From contig JAMKCF010000023.1 in assembly GCA_023634235.1 (NCBI GenBank), positions 2,889,001-2,953,000 of the forward strand: 64,000 bases of DNA, given 5' to 3'. The notes beneath the pieces are model-generated. The model was not told the DNA's origin. It did no database searches and saw only the letters and a list, made by a program, of their open reading frames with translations. The stretch's first letter is position 1, and each line of letters begins with the position of its first letter. The DNA is from Pisaster brevispinus. Lineage: Eukaryota > Echinodermata > Asteroidea > Forcipulatida > Asteriidae. The translations under genes and the position numbers were made by a program. Of this stretch, positions 29,765 through 42,835 are shown in pieces.

Positions 29765-32372
29765 ACCATTAGTGTTTCACAATGTATGAACAATTATTGT
29801 TGATTTTCATGACAAAAGTGTACGGATAGAAACATGTGAGGCCCAACCAAATGCCTCTGGAAATACTTAAACTTTGACAATTGTACATCCAGCTTGTTAT
29901 TATAAAATTGTTTAAAACGGTGTTAAAAATATCATTTTATCCGACACTCTTTCATATATAGCAAAATTTGAAACGTGGCGTCATCGAACACCAAAAACAA
30001 ATGGGTCTTTACAATGCAAAAAGGTTTTTTGTGCAGTCAGAACGTCAAATACAATGCTGTTTATTTGTATATTTTCTAAGTTTCCCCTCATTTTCATACA
30101 GACTCATTGGAAAATGAGTGAATCACAAAACTTAATTTCACTTTGGGACCCCTGTTCACGAGGAAAATGTATTGATATAGGCGTGATTCAAGTAAAACAA
30201 GTCAGTAGTTGTTACATCAGTTTGACAGTATTTGTAGTGTATGTGTTGTACCGTGCCCCAGTGACATTACGTCTAGCGATGACAAAGTCTTGTAAACAAT
30301 AGTTTAGATATGTATAATATCATTATCATTAAAGAAACAAAGACTTGGGCCTGTATGCGTGTAACATTACCTAATCAGAAGTCACACTTGATTGTCGCTT
30401 ATTGAATGTCACAACGAAGCAGATCACATATTTTAAAGGAAGTATAAAATAACATTTTTCATGTGAAAGCTTAAACCTGGTATATGTACCATTCGTCCTC
30501 TGAAACACTGAAAAAATTGCCGTCTGGAACACTGGGAAATAATGCCTGGTTCGACGGCCACTTTATATGACATTATCATAATCATAGGTTTTTAAGCCTC
30601 TCTTTCTCTCTTCATTTTTGTGTTATAAAAAAATATATGTTTTGGTCAAATTTTACCGTGGGGCACGTACCCTGCTGCAGCTTCCCCTTCCTGGATTCGC
30701 ACCTGATATCTGAGTCGACGGGGCCTACCATTTTAAATCAATGTGAATGAAACAATGGCTGTAGGATTTGTCATTTCCAAATACTGCCACAGCGTACATG
30801 CAGAAAGTGCTCCGCGACTCCTTTCTTACTTTTGTTTAAGCTCAGTGAACAAATACAAATGTGTCTCAAATCACTGATTTTGACTTTCTTTGTTTAAATG
30901 TTCCACAGATTAGTCACATTGTAAGTATTTTTTTAATAAAAAAACCCCAGTGGGTTGAAATGATGTAAGGCTCTATTAAACCTTTTCGGTCTGTATACGC
31001 CTAGTTAGGTTATAGTTGCCCTAAATGTATAATTTGACACCCAAAAAACCCTAACAAACAAAGGGGGCCTTCATTAAAGATAAACTATACATTACATTTT
31101 TATACCCACGTAGGCCCTATATTTTATAGGAAATAAGCTTTTAGTTTTCATTGTGTAAAGCACGCGGCCAAACATTTGTAATATTGTCAAAGACATTACC
31201 CGCACTTGACCCAACATGTACACGAAACAACAAACCTGTGAAGTTAAAGTTCAATCGTCATCAGAGTCACGAGAATAGTGAAAAACCTCTTCACTTTTTT
31301 TCACTGTTTTCAAACATCGGACTTTGAACTTGCGAGGTGAAAACTCATGGTTTACTCATTTCTCAAAAACTATAAAATTTAAAGTAAAACTATTTTAAGG
31401 GAAGTTTTTCACCATGGCCATCTTATTACCATAAGTTATGCCTAAATCGGTGACCATTTATGTTTGTAATCTTATATTATATGCACACTGTATAAATGGG
31501 GTGTTTTATTTTTGTTTCTTGTTGTACATTTTATTCTTACCCGATATCTTGTACTGCCGGGGTCGAGGACTGTAACTTTTTAGGCCGTCTGTTCCTTGAC
31601 GTTGTTTGTATTTATTTATATAATTTTTGTTTAAAGATAAGTTTTAATGATGATGTCAAACTTTAAACATCTAATCTCTCTTTGTATCTGTTTTGGAAAA
31701 TCATAAATGTCATGGTTAAAATTTCGTTCGGCGACTTAAACAAGAAAATCAAAATATTTAGTCTATTTTTGAACAAAAATAAGCTGTGCGTCTTTGACCA
31801 CCGTATACTTGTTGAATGCTTACATTTTAGTCTGATATCGGCATCTCCTTACGCCACGCCCACGCGTTAATCGTTCTAGGGTAAACGCAGGTGTAGTCTT
31901 TTCAGCTAGAGCTGCCGTTATAAAGTAATAATGCTCTCCTATGTAGGGAGAGATTTATCTGAAATAAATTTACTTCCGTAGCTCAATAAATCGTTATATT
32001 TCTTTTCAAAATGTCCCTAGGGGCTTAGAGTGTTACAAACATCGAATATATTTTCTTGGGAACTAAAACCCTTTTATTACGACCGGGCGATTTATTTCTC
32101 CCGGTTACATCGACAATAAATTGACGATTACTAAGTTTATAGACATGGTCGGTGTGTGTGTGTGTGGGGGGGGGGGGGGTGCAGGATCACCGATAAGCCC
32201 CCAGCCCAATTTTCCTTGCGATGAAAACATATTGCACAGTGGCTTAGTTGTAATAATTTAGCAAGTAGGCTTTCGGATAAAAATAAGACACAATTTTGGG
32301 GGTCGTTACTTAAGGTGGTCAAAGCGCGTCCCCTTTTCAGCCGCCTGATTTATAGTTGTCCAGAAAGTTTAA
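29765..32372. other. Unassigned AT-rich sequence
   Basis: No convincing exon, RNA gene or complete mobile element. Frames over 60 codons occur at 30054 and 31682, but they look like chance in AT-rich DNA. A (GT)n/poly-G tract lies at 32151-32180. Confidence 0.4.
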
Positions 32373-32586
32373 GGGCCATGTCACACGGGGCAATTTACAG
32401 GCAACCAGTTCCAAGCAATATACAAGAAGAAAAGGCATTCACATTTGAATGCTCGCATAGTTTTCTTAGGGATCTTAAGACATTGTGTGAAAAATTACTC
32501 ATGTGCTACGAAAGTGGTCCTGTAGCATGCACTGGGGTTGGTTGCCTCCAAGTTGCCTGGAAAAGTTGCCTCGTGTGACAAGGCCC
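32373..32586. mobile_element. MITE with GGGCC.TGTCACACG termini
   Basis: Starts GGGCCATGTCACACGGGGCAA and ends, in reverse complement, GGGCCTTGTCACACGAGGCAA. The interior has GGCAACCAGTTCCAAG and GGTTGCCTCCAAGTTGCC, further inverted sub-blocks. About 214 bp, no coding capacity. Confidence 0.8.
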
Positions 32587-32879
32587 TAAGAATGCACCAT
32601 CGATATCATAGTCTTCAGCGCGCACCGTACACACCACGATAAACTGCGTGATGCGCGCTTCCCCTATTTTCGGCGAAATTTTAACCAGAAAAAGAACAAA
32701 GTTGAAGAGAAACTCAAACAGTTCTGCAGAACCGCAGATAGCCTCAGACTAAGATGGCGTCTACATTTTCAACGCCGTGTGGAGGAAGGCTTCATAATGC
32801 ACTCTCCCCTTACCCCCAAATGACTGTTATCCTTTTAGTGAAAAGGGATGAGAAGTTTAAAGGAGAACAATTACAAACC

Positions 32880-32945
32880 GCTCTCACATCGTTTTCTCGA
32901 GAGATAAACCAGTGTGGTTTAGAGTGCACCAGAGATCATGCGTAC
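32880..32945 (+). repeat. Dispersed repeat (AGATAAAC..GTGCACCAGAGA family)
   Basis: CTCACATCGTTTTCTCGAGAGATAAACCAGTG resembles 33963-34024 (CTCACATCTTTTTCTCAGGAGATAAACTAG..AGAATGCA...CAGAGAGCATG) and 41905-41955 (AGATAAACTTGG..CAGAATGCATCAGAGAGCA). Three copies of an unnamed family. Confidence 0.5.
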
Positions 32946-33137
32946 ACGGCTGGTCCTCACGCCCTTACAGCTTTGGGCTGCGCACTTAACCGAAAGTCCT
33001 CAACTTTAACACTAAAGTTGATATGAGGAAACAAAATGTGGCACTTTAATGACTGAGTAGTACTAAATTATCCACCTTTTGTTTAGACTGTGCTGGACTG
33101 CATATATAAACCTTGGTTGAAATTGTTTTTCTTTATT

Positions 33138-33175
33138 GCATCTGATGAAGAAGTTGTTGCTACGAAAGCTTGTGC
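33138..33175 (+). ncRNA. Hammerhead-like core fragment (weak)
   Basis: Contains CTGATGA, a short potential stem-loop region, then CGAAAGC. This resembles the order CUGAUGA - stem II - GAAA of hammerhead ribozymes carried by some retroelements. There is one extra base, and no matching stem III partner is found nearby. A related sequence occurs at 41413-41496. Confidence 0.2.
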
Positions 33176-33254
33176 GGATATTTATTTATTACTAATAGGC
33201 TAGATGTTAACTTTTGCATTGGGAATAAAGAATATAATTTGGGTTTTTACCCTT

Positions 33255-33405
33255 ACACCTGATGCTCTATCTGCTCTAGCAATGCAAAGGTCGTGGGTTC
33301 GAATCCCACCCGAGTGATTTGCCTGTGAAGTGTTTCACAGAACTCTGGAAAGTACTGAGTATACAGTGCTTAATACACATCGGTGTAAGGGTAAAAAACC
33401 AACAG
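33255..33405 (+). mobile_element. tRNA-derived SINE, 5'-truncated
   Basis: GGTCGTGGGTTCGAATCCCA (B box), a CCGAGTGATTTGCCTGTGAAG body and AGTGCTTAATACACATCGGT match the 14162-14412 family. The A box region is partly retained (GATGCTCTATCTGCTCTAGC). Confidence 0.6.
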
Positions 33406-34040
33406 TCAGTAAAGTACTACGTGTTACTTTCATCTTTGCAATTACCTGACTAAAACGGCTACCCACCACTATAATCAAGTTGATATGGCAAACGTAATTT
33501 CACCACAAGTTATCTATAACGTTGATAATTTTGTAATTTTAAAACCACCCCCACTTTTCAATACAGATTCATGGCAATGTATACAAACTAACCATTAGAC
33601 ATATAGTTGGTGTGTAACTAATCTATAGCGATAGCTGATTTTGTAATCTCATGTGGAAGTGAGTTAAGGTTATGTTAAAGTCTGGAGAAGCAGAAGTGAT
33701 CCAAGGCGGATTGTAACGGTTGAACTACATAATCCGGCCAACCCCTATTGTGCTATTATACCTGATCGACTATGTTATGTGAGTAGGAGGTGTAATTTTT
33801 AACACCAAGTGGACTGCTCTATGACTCGCCCCCGTTTCGTGATGGGAATTTCCTGCTTTGAACTTCAGCGTGACGATCTTTTAGTTTACTTTTTAGAATT
33901 ATCTTTTCTTTATAACCAAAAGATCTGGTCCTTACTTTCCCTGAATGACTGTACAAATCGTTCTCACATCTTTTTCTCAGGAGATAAACTAGAGAGGTTC
34001 AGAATGCATGCATCAGAGAGCATGCTCTTTTTTCCAAACC
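33406..34040. other. Unassigned sequence with one dispersed repeat copy
   Basis: Holds a copy (33963-34024) of the AGATAAAC family. A plus-strand frame of 139 codons (33809-34228) runs through it into the CT-rich minisatellite and is not believable as a gene. Confidence 0.4.
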
Positions 34041-34230
34041 ATGGCTTTGTCTTAGGCTTCGTCTTAGGCTTTAGGGCTCTGGCTTGGGCTCTGGCTTCGC
34101 TCCGGCTTGGGCTCGGGCTTAGGCTCTGGCTTCGCTCGGGCTTGAGCTCCGGCTTGGGCTCTGGCTTGGGCTCCGGCTTGGGCGTGGGCTCGGGCTCTGG
34201 CTTTGCTCCAGCTTGGGCTACGGCCTAGGC
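34041..34230. repeat. GGCTYN minisatellite
   Basis: Imperfect hexamer/dodecamer repeats such as GGCTTGGGCTCTGGCTTCGC over about 190 bp. Strong strand asymmetry (G+T+C, few A). Confidence 0.85.
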
Positions 34231-36742
34231 TCATGCGCTTTCAGTAAGGGACTTGAAACAGCCACATCTTTGACTCCGATGTGGCTTGTCTATGGTATTT
34301 TACGTCATCATTGGGAAATCGTGAAGCAATTAAGACAGATTGAAATCTAATTTCATTTATTTTGGTTGTAGGCCTACAGCCAATGACTCTCAGAAAAGCG
34401 AACTTAATCACTATTATAGCCAAGAATAGTGAGAAAAGACAAGGAATTAAGTTTCAGTTTTAGATGTGGGAGAAAAACCCCAGAGAATTATTCCAGGGAA
34501 AACACACGCAGAGGGACTGAAAACCCAATCCACATAGTGCTCCTGCATGATTTGAACCGGGGTCCTAGACGTGGAAGGCGAGAAAAGATAACACTACGCC
34601 AACCCAACCACGCAAATTATTTCAAAACGACATTGCCAGTCCCCACAGACCTTTCATTTTGATCACGGCGAAGCCATCCTGTTTTTCTTGACTTCATTGT
34701 GACCAAGTCAAAATTAGAAGGGAAAGTTTATGGTACAGAAATTTCAGTATTAATGACACTTTGGTGATTTTCAAAAGGTAGCTTTTCTTGTTTCTTTGAA
34801 TAACAAGTGAAGTAGACCACTACTGAAAAATCAAGAGATTAAAGTTTCTCGTGCGTGTTAGGGCAGTAATGAACAAAGAATTTCAATATTTGTGGAATTT
34901 GGAAAGGGTATAATACTTAATTTAATGCATGAGGCCCGGTAGGGGTTCATTATGCGGCACTGACTACGGGTTTACCAGTGTATAAAACGTTGGTTTCAAT
35001 AAAGTTTAACATAATAAGTTCCCACAAGGATGCAGCTATACCCGCTAATATATCAAACTGCATACCGGTATTGCACTGTTATTGATACGCCTATTCAGTT
35101 TTTATCCAGTTTGCTGATATACCTTTATGATACACTTTAACTAAAATTTGCTGGATCTAGCACTTTAAAATTACAGAGAAGTAAATTAAATCGGAAAGTG
35201 TAAAAAGGAACACCACCAAAACTTAGTAGTAAAAGGTTACTGTAAAAAGGGACATCACCAATAGTTAGTCAAACCTGTTGACGCGCATAAATCTTACATT
35301 TTGAATGTATGGTTTCAATACACAGTACTTCTTTTTAATCATCGTAGGCCTACTCTTTGTGGAAAGGGATTGTGATATGCTGTTTCATTAATATGATATA
35401 TTTCACAATGTCTTTGTTATAAGGATTAAAACAATTGGCTTGAAACTTGTGGTCAGACTGTACAAACAGTTCAAGGAATATCTGGATCGATTTCCTCCAG
35501 CCACACCTCCGTTCGTTCCCAGGATCATTTCTCAGTGTTGTTGCAATTCTACACTATTTATTTTGCATATTTCATTTGTTGACACACAAAACATACCAAT
35601 TTGACTCGCAAGCGTTTAGTCAATAAACCATTATTCAAAATCTAATTTGCGTCTCGACCACCAAATACTTTCCCACAGTAATGAAGTAGTGTGTTCATTA
35701 TGCCCGCTGTCCGTGCCCTTCGTACCTGTGGAGACTCTCTGACTCCATGACACCTGAGTATTATCTTCGCATTGTCCTCATAACCTTGCATCTTCAAAAT
35801 TCCAGAGCTCGTCCAGGCCAACCTCTCTATGGTTACACGGCCGATCCCATGACCGTCAACCTGCTGTTGTTCCGTGGGTGGAACTTGTTAAACAAAGATG
35901 TGGAAATGCTCTGTACTATTTGCATCATTGTCATGGCTACCTGAAAGTATAGCTTTATTTGTTGAAGGGCATCTTTAATTGGATGTAAAAAAAAGTTCAG
36001 ACTTTGAATGTGCCTTGTTGGGTGTTCCTTTTGAGTGCTGTTGGCAAACAAGTTATCGTAACACAAAAATATAGCTTCTTATTTTGCTCATACAAAATGG
36101 ATTTGTTGTAAAAGTAACTATTAATTGGTTCTGTTGATGTTGCCGATACTGGGATGATTCACTAGTGACTCTATGTAAGTTTTTTTTTCTATGATGACAC
36201 TGATCAAGGTTAGATGAGGAGAAAACAAAGGGATGTGGAGAAATACTTTACTCACGAGTGGAAAGTTTCAAAAACACATACGTGGTGTTTGCCTATCACT
36301 TTCCTTCTCTGCGGGTTATTTATAATAAGAGTTGTGTATGCAGCGGTCTCGTTATTTTTAGTAAAAAGAAAGTCCAACGTCCATGAAGTTACAGATATTT
36401 TTCTCTTTCAATCTCCACATCATCACAAAAACCTAGAGATTCAGTTTTTTGTTGATTACAAAGACAAGGTGTTCGTGGTGAGTGATTGAATGAATTGGTG
36501 ACGACATTTTACAAAATGAAATTTTAACTTCAGGTTTGAACCGGAAGTCAGGGTTAAATGAGGTCACACTGTGTATCGCTGTTAAGTCCTACATGTAGCT
36601 CTTTCTGATATAAATAACGTATAAATGATAAAAAAATGATTTCAATTCAATTTTATTCTTGAGTTATTCTGTAGAGAAGAGTCCTAGGGAAGAAGAAGAT
36701 GAAGAAGAAAAGAAAAAACCAAAACGAAAACAATTTCGAAGA

Positions 36743-36770
36743 GGTGTTCGTGCATTATTACACGAACACC
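36743..36770. repeat. 10-bp-arm hairpin
   Basis: GGTGTTCGTG, loop CATTATTA, CACGAACACC: perfect arms in otherwise non-symmetrical DNA. Confidence 0.8.
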
Positions 36771-37200
36771 TAAAAACGCCCACGGTCGCTCCCACAATAC
36801 ACTGCCGTGCATTATTGTTTAATTTACTCCGTTTGACGCCCAAAGTGCCCGAGAGCCAAAGGTTGCCCGTTTCAATATAAAGGAAACATTTTACAGTATT
36901 GTCGAGTATAGTTCCATCGTGGTAACAATAGTGCCACTTTATAACTAGCTTTTTAAAAAGTGTACCCGCTGGTCAATTGTTATGATTAGGATGGAAAATA
37001 TAACGGTGCAGTCTATTGTATGATTGTGCAAAGTAGCCACATATTTCCTCTTTCCATGAATATGGCGTGCACTTGACATTCAGTTCGAAACAGAAATGTC
37101 TCTCATTTTGTAGAGATCTCTGTTTTTAATAGAGCCAAGTACTTTTCAGTCGAGTATCAAGTACTGCCGAGTACTAGATTGACCGAGATGTACTCTAGTA

Positions 37201-37248
37201 CGTACACGATAACTTATCGTGTACGTCCAAGATAAGTTATCGTGTACG
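37201..37248. repeat. 18-bp inverted repeat with nested palindrome
   Basis: 37201-37218 (CGTACACGATAACTTATC) is the exact reverse complement of 37231-37248. The first arm is also part of a 25-bp palindrome (37201-37225, arms of 12 around a central C), so two alternative hairpins can form. Confidence 0.9.
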
Positions 37249-40200
37249 CATATGATTAGAGAGACATTTTTTTTATTCATATGGCGGCAATACGCTTCCG
37301 TAATAATGTGTATTAATTAAGCTTATATTTTATACGTGACCCTTAATGGGCTCCGTACGTTTTAGCAGTAGATTTTAAACTACGAATTGCTGGCAACCGG
37401 TCGCGAACAACTTCAACACTCGTATAGTTATCGAGTCAAATCAAATGACGTCGCACAATGGCCAAGAATAAGATCAAAGCGCGCAATATATATATATATT
37501 TTAAAATACTAGGGTTTTGAACCCGTACATGTTTAAACGTCTATGGCACAATCAGTGTTAAGTTGTAATGGTCATGTTAACCGGTATTAATGAGCTATAC
37601 AGTTCCATCGAGGTCGAGGTGCTTATCTTCCGATAAAACGCCCAGGCCTTAATATAAGACCATTCTAATATCTTTTTTTAAAAGATGGAAAGTAACACGA
37701 AGTTTCCAACTATAAAACGACAAACAATATAGTTTTGCACCAGCCATTCTGAGTTTTTGTTGAAATTGGTAGTGTTGTAGGCCTACGCTTGGGCCAACTT
37801 CTTTTCGACCTTTCTTTCACTCGATAAAGAAATCCCCTTACTGCTTATATCGAATCCATCGCCGTAACAAGGGTAAAGGTAAACTATGGCCCCTGGCCAA
37901 GTTTGCCATTATCTTACACAAGCCCACTTTCAGCGACTTTTGAATAAAATGTAATTCTTTATAAGATAATCTGCCGTGAGTGTAAAAAAAAGGCATTGCC
38001 TGCGTGTAAATGGAATATGGCAATGTGAAATATTTTTATTCGGTTCTAATTTTCCGTACATATTGGGTAAATTAAAAAAATAATAACTAATTTCTTCTCT
38101 GAGAAGATGAGGCTAGTTTCTTGAACCCAAATGTACAGAAAGTCGAGCCAAACCGGTTCGATTTTCTGGCCATTAGCCCTAATAATAGTCTGTGAAACGT
38201 TTTTAGTGTCATCAGACCTTTTTAGAAACCGTTGTGTATAGGCCCAACCCCCACGCCTTGTGATTCAATCAATCTGGGAAGTATAACAACACTGGATTAA
38301 GCAGCCTGTGCATATCCTGTACACAAACAACTACTGTAATCCAGGGCATTGACATGGCTGTCATGAGAACGATCCTGCCACGAAGGCTGCTGTTTACAGT
38401 GGTTTAAATGCCATTCACTATGCACCTCTTGCTGAATTTTAATTTGAAAGGAATATGAGGGCTTTAGATGTTGAGTCCAAAACGGCATTGTGCCTGTGCA
38501 TTGAGTCGAGACAGCTGGGCAACTTGTGCTGTGCACAACGATTTCAAAGAACTGCACTAGGCCATGATTAGGCCCAGTTACAATTCTACAAGTCTGATGC
38601 TTGCTTTCTGCACTGGCATATAAAGAGTATAAACAAGAACCAACTGCAGAGTCTTATTTTAATAATACTGGCGATTGATTTTACTGTAACAATGCTGAAT
38701 CGCATACATGGAATTAGTTGAATTGTTTATGACAACCCTTCAAAACTAGTGAGTATATAACTTTATAACTCTAAATACAACAATCAATTATATAAGTTGC
38801 TTTGACGGGTGCATCCCCGCAAATCATACACTTGTTGAGTAATGATGGTTTGCTCACGAAACTTTTGTTGCCAGAAAACTGCGGGTGCGTTTTTCAAGCT
38901 TGTTCTGACTGTAAATAGAACCCTTTATTCTCGAGTGTAATAAAGTACAGAGGGTTCAATCAGAGCCAACTTGAAGCAATCAACAACAAAAACTTGTGTA
39001 TAAAAAAATGGAATGAATGCATTGGGCTACGTTTCACATTTTGATTAGCTGTGTGGGTGTGTACTGTACGTTGTAGTCTTACTGTTGTTAGAGACATGAA
39101 AGCTGTGGTTTTAACGCTGTTCATGCTGAATCAATAGGCCCTAACATAAAACTTTTTAATTGACATGCTTTATTTCTAGAAAGAAAAACATGCATACAAT
39201 CCGACTGCCACTGTATAGCTCCCAAATATTCTATTATTAGGAAAATAATGTAGATTGGTAAATATTGAAAGTATGTTGATGGGATTTTTTTCCCAATAGA
39301 GTAGAATATGAAATGTGATGCCATAATCAAAAGTGGTTTTTTTCTAGAACTAGAACTAGAAGCCAGTAATGTATCTTAAAAAATTCTCTAAAGTAAAGTT
39401 GACAAATCATCTGATTGAATTTTTAAAGTCATCCTTACAGTTACACACAAACAGACCTTTACTTTTCCAATGATGGAAAACATCTAACGAACCTCATTGA
39501 CCAATTAAGACGATAGCTCTTTATATTAAATAACTTTTGTTTCTAACCAAAATAAAGTTTGTTGTTCAGAGTTCCACCAAAATGGTTCATAGAAAGTATT
39601 TTTGACATAGGATATGTTGATATCATACAATGATACATTGTTTAATTGGAATTGTCAATCCCACAAAATTTATAAGAGCTGGGGGAAAAAACACTTTTGC
39701 AAAATATGAAGCAAGGGTCCTTGCTCTTGATGGTAGTCTTGAGACATAGCTCTTCGAGAAATCCGATACTTGCATTGAATTCAAGAACACTTTGTAAAAA
39801 CATTACCTATCTGTTTTTAAAAAGCTTTAAAAAGAATAGTACTGCAGTCTGTAAGCCATCTGATCAGATCACGTTGACAAAGTGGTTATTTGAATACACA
39901 TTATATTTTTACTCAAAATCGACAGCTTGTCCATCCTCTACAATCTGCTGTGCAATTTAATACAACAGAAGGTTATGCCCCCAAATTTTGAGTAATTTTT
40001 TTAGTAATGCCCTCTGAAGCGTCTAAGGTAATGATATCAAAATGTATCATATTAATTATATTTATTGCTTGGAGCATCAAACTGTCTGAAGAAAATGTAT
40101 GCAGAGGCAGGATTCAGGGTAAAACGAAGGCACACAAATAAACTTTCACAATTTATTAAATAGAACATTTTAACATGTCTGCAAGCTTCTTTATTTTATA

Positions 40201-40477
40201 AAACTGAACTGGTATGGTAGAGGGGAGTGGGGGTTTCTCATAGACATTTAAAGCTCTATACAGTATTGGTATTTACACTACTTCCATACTTTTTGAGACT
40301 CAATGTACAAAAACCAACCTGTACAAATTTCAGCTCTTTTCATTGTGTCTTTTACGAGAATTTTTTTAAAAGTGCATTCAGCATTGTTGATATTCATTGT
40401 ATGTTGAATTTGCGCTTCGAGGACACTTTGTTCACTTAATTTGTTTTGTTTCAATCATTTCTTTAAAAAAAGCATCA

Positions 40478-40767
40478 CAGGGGCGGATCCAGGGAGGGGG
40501 GCGTGGGGGCATACATTGTACTAACAACTTAGGATGACTGATGATTCAACGACTCCCAACTAGAATATATTGTTTGTTATCTTGCAAAAAAATTTGTTTA
40601 AGCAGTCAGATATTGCCTGCCTGAGATCGCACCACAGAGCATCAAGAATCCGGGGCCCTTAAGGGGGCCCCGGACCCCACGATTGGCTTTAGGCTCTGCA
40701 CTTGCAGGCTCCACAACTTGCCTTGAACATTTGCTGCTTGGTACATTTCATGCTGGATCCGCCCCTG
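40478..40767. mobile_element. 290-bp MITE with CAGGGGCGGATCCAG termini
   Basis: Left end CAGGGGCGGATCCAG; right end in reverse complement CAGGGGCGGATCCAG. The element is bounded by the direct repeat CATCA (40473-40477 and 40768-40772), a likely target-site duplication. A G/C-rich near-palindrome (GGGGCCCTTAAGGGGGCCCC) lies inside. Such termini are seen in hAT-type non-autonomous elements, but that superfamily normally makes 8-bp duplications, so the class is uncertain. Confidence 0.85.
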
Positions 40768-42835
40768 CATCAAACAGTACTTTTAGTATCAATATTTCAA
40801 GGGATGTTTTCTACTATCATCAACTTTACACCGTGCAAGTTTTATTTTATTTTAACTTCATGTTTTAGATCTTACCAATGGCAATTTTATGCAATTCTGG
40901 TCTTCTGGGGATGTGGGCAATGTGTGTATAATGATTATGGCAAGTGACTAGGCAAACTTCACAGATATAACCTGGCCCCCTGTTAAAAACATCTTCCTAT
41001 GTGCCTGGGAGGGTACACCTTTGATAATTACTCCAAAAATTAATAACCAAAAAAACTTGCTTTAGTAAGAAGCACTGCCGCTGATGATAATCTTTAACAT
41101 TGAGGAACGATTCCCTTCTGAGGAATGTGGTCTAAGAGAGAGGGATTCAAAAACATTTTAAATCTTACGAACATTTCTGCATTTGTTTCTCAGACTGTGT
41201 AGTATTCCAAATACGGATTATTCTTCCTGCGTGGACATAACCGCTCCAGATTTTCAGCGATATCTCCAAAACGCTACCTTCGTTTGAGATGAGATTTTCA
41301 CAGGTTAGTTTCATTGCATATATCTACAACTGTATAATGATAGAGATAGCCATGTTAGCCGGATAGATAAAACAAGGAAGATGATGGTAACACTATAATC
41401 ACTAACTAATTACATTTAAAAAATGCATGAGCTTTCGTACCATTAACTACTGTATCGATGAAGTAGTTGTTGCTACTAAAGCTCATGTAGTTTTTTATGT
41501 AACCAGTTAGTCTTTAAATTCTACCACTATCTTCCTTGTTTTCCTAAAACCAATATTTTGCCTTTAAATGGTTCATTCCTTTGGATGGTTCATCAGGTGC
41601 TTGCAGGCGTTGTGGACTTTACAAACTTTCTGATTCTTACAATACTTGGTGTCACTTCTATTTGCCAAAACCATCCAACCAACGTTTACATAAAACGAAG
41701 GTAAAGTTGTTATGGTAAAAATGTAGATTATAATGTACTCTGCCTTCTTTATTATTATCACTTGAGGTCTTATGCCGCTCAAAAATTCATTCCACACCTG
41801 GGTCTCCACCATCAGCCTAATTGGTTTTTTATTTATATAAAATTATTTATCACTTTATTGGTTAGATGGGCAGTACGAGTTGAGTTGGGTACAGTTGTTC
41901 TGTTTTCCCACTCAAAAGATAAACTTGGCTCAGAATGCATCAGAGAGCACGTTTCCCCTCCCCCACTTTTCAACAAAATTCAATTAGAGCTGTAGTCCAG
42001 CAGGCTGTTAAGACCCTCACGTCGCAGCGGTGGAGACATGGAATTGGACACTGTCCAAAAATCAATTAAAGTAGTTATTGCTTGCAGGACAGTCACATTG
42101 CCCAAAGGTCCCTACAATTCTTTTAAAACTTAAAGACCATTAAGTTAAACATAATAAAATGTAGATGATAAGTTTTTAAACAATTTTCTAAAACAAGGGT
42201 ATTTATGTTGTACCAAGAATATTCTTTAAAAAACATTTGACACTTTTCCATAAAATAGGTTCTAAATACACATGTATGCCCAACATTCCTACATGCACAT
42301 GATTCGGTTGGCACCGTTTAAAAAGAAAGAGTTCTGGGGGAAATAAGTATAAACAAGGTTACCCACAAAAAAAAAAAAGCTTTTATTTTCAATATCTGTT
42401 GTCTAAGGCATCAGTAACTTTGGGATTTCTTCAAAGGCTGTCAAAATAAAAAATTGTGAGATTTACAATGAGAGGTTTCTGTTAATGGGCTTATACTTTG
42501 TTATGATGATGATGTATCGTACTTGTGTGCAAAAGTCAAGATCTAATTTGTTTGTATGGCCATTAAGGAATTTATTTTTCATGGTACATTGCCTTTTGGG
42601 GAGCGGTTACAAAGAGGCATTATAAATAGCGCTGATCCTACATGTTGGGGCCTGAACAAGGTAGCACAGTGATGACCCACCATATCAAGTCATGCAGGTG
42701 CAGTTTACTCATCAAATAACACTTACGATGGAAATACAAGTTGTTTCAATTTGTTTTTCCCCAACACTTTCATTTTAAAGAGTATTTAAAAATGTCGCTG
42801 CTGTTCTGTGGAAACTTTGTTTTGATTATACCTAC
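40768..42835. other. Unassigned sequence with a foldback repeat
   Basis: A palindromic element spans about 41375-41540: AACAAGGAAGATGATGGTA at one side, TACCACTATCTTCCTTGTT at the other. It contains ATGAGCTTTCGTA...CTACTAAAGCTCAT. No gene is recognised. Confidence 0.4.

Larger units (their letters stand above)
34231..40477. other. Unassigned sequence, no convincing gene
   Basis: Mostly AT-rich. Frames at 35747, 36214 and 38297 (60-91 codons) lack splice or domain support. Hairpins stand out at 36743-36770 and 37201-37248, and a short (TA)n at 37486-37499. Confidence 0.4.

Noticed and set aside
32754..33026. 90-codon plus-strand gene
   Set aside because: Overlaps a dispersed repeat with relatives at 33963 and 41905; no domain or splice support.
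33809..34228. 139-codon plus-strand gene with a Gly/Leu/Ala-rich end
   Set aside because: The second half is the GGCTYN minisatellite and the first half is repeat-derived.
35747..35944. Possible plus-strand exon (TPEYYLRIVLITL...)
   Set aside because: Protein-like look, but no family recognised and no convincing splice sites in phase on both sides.
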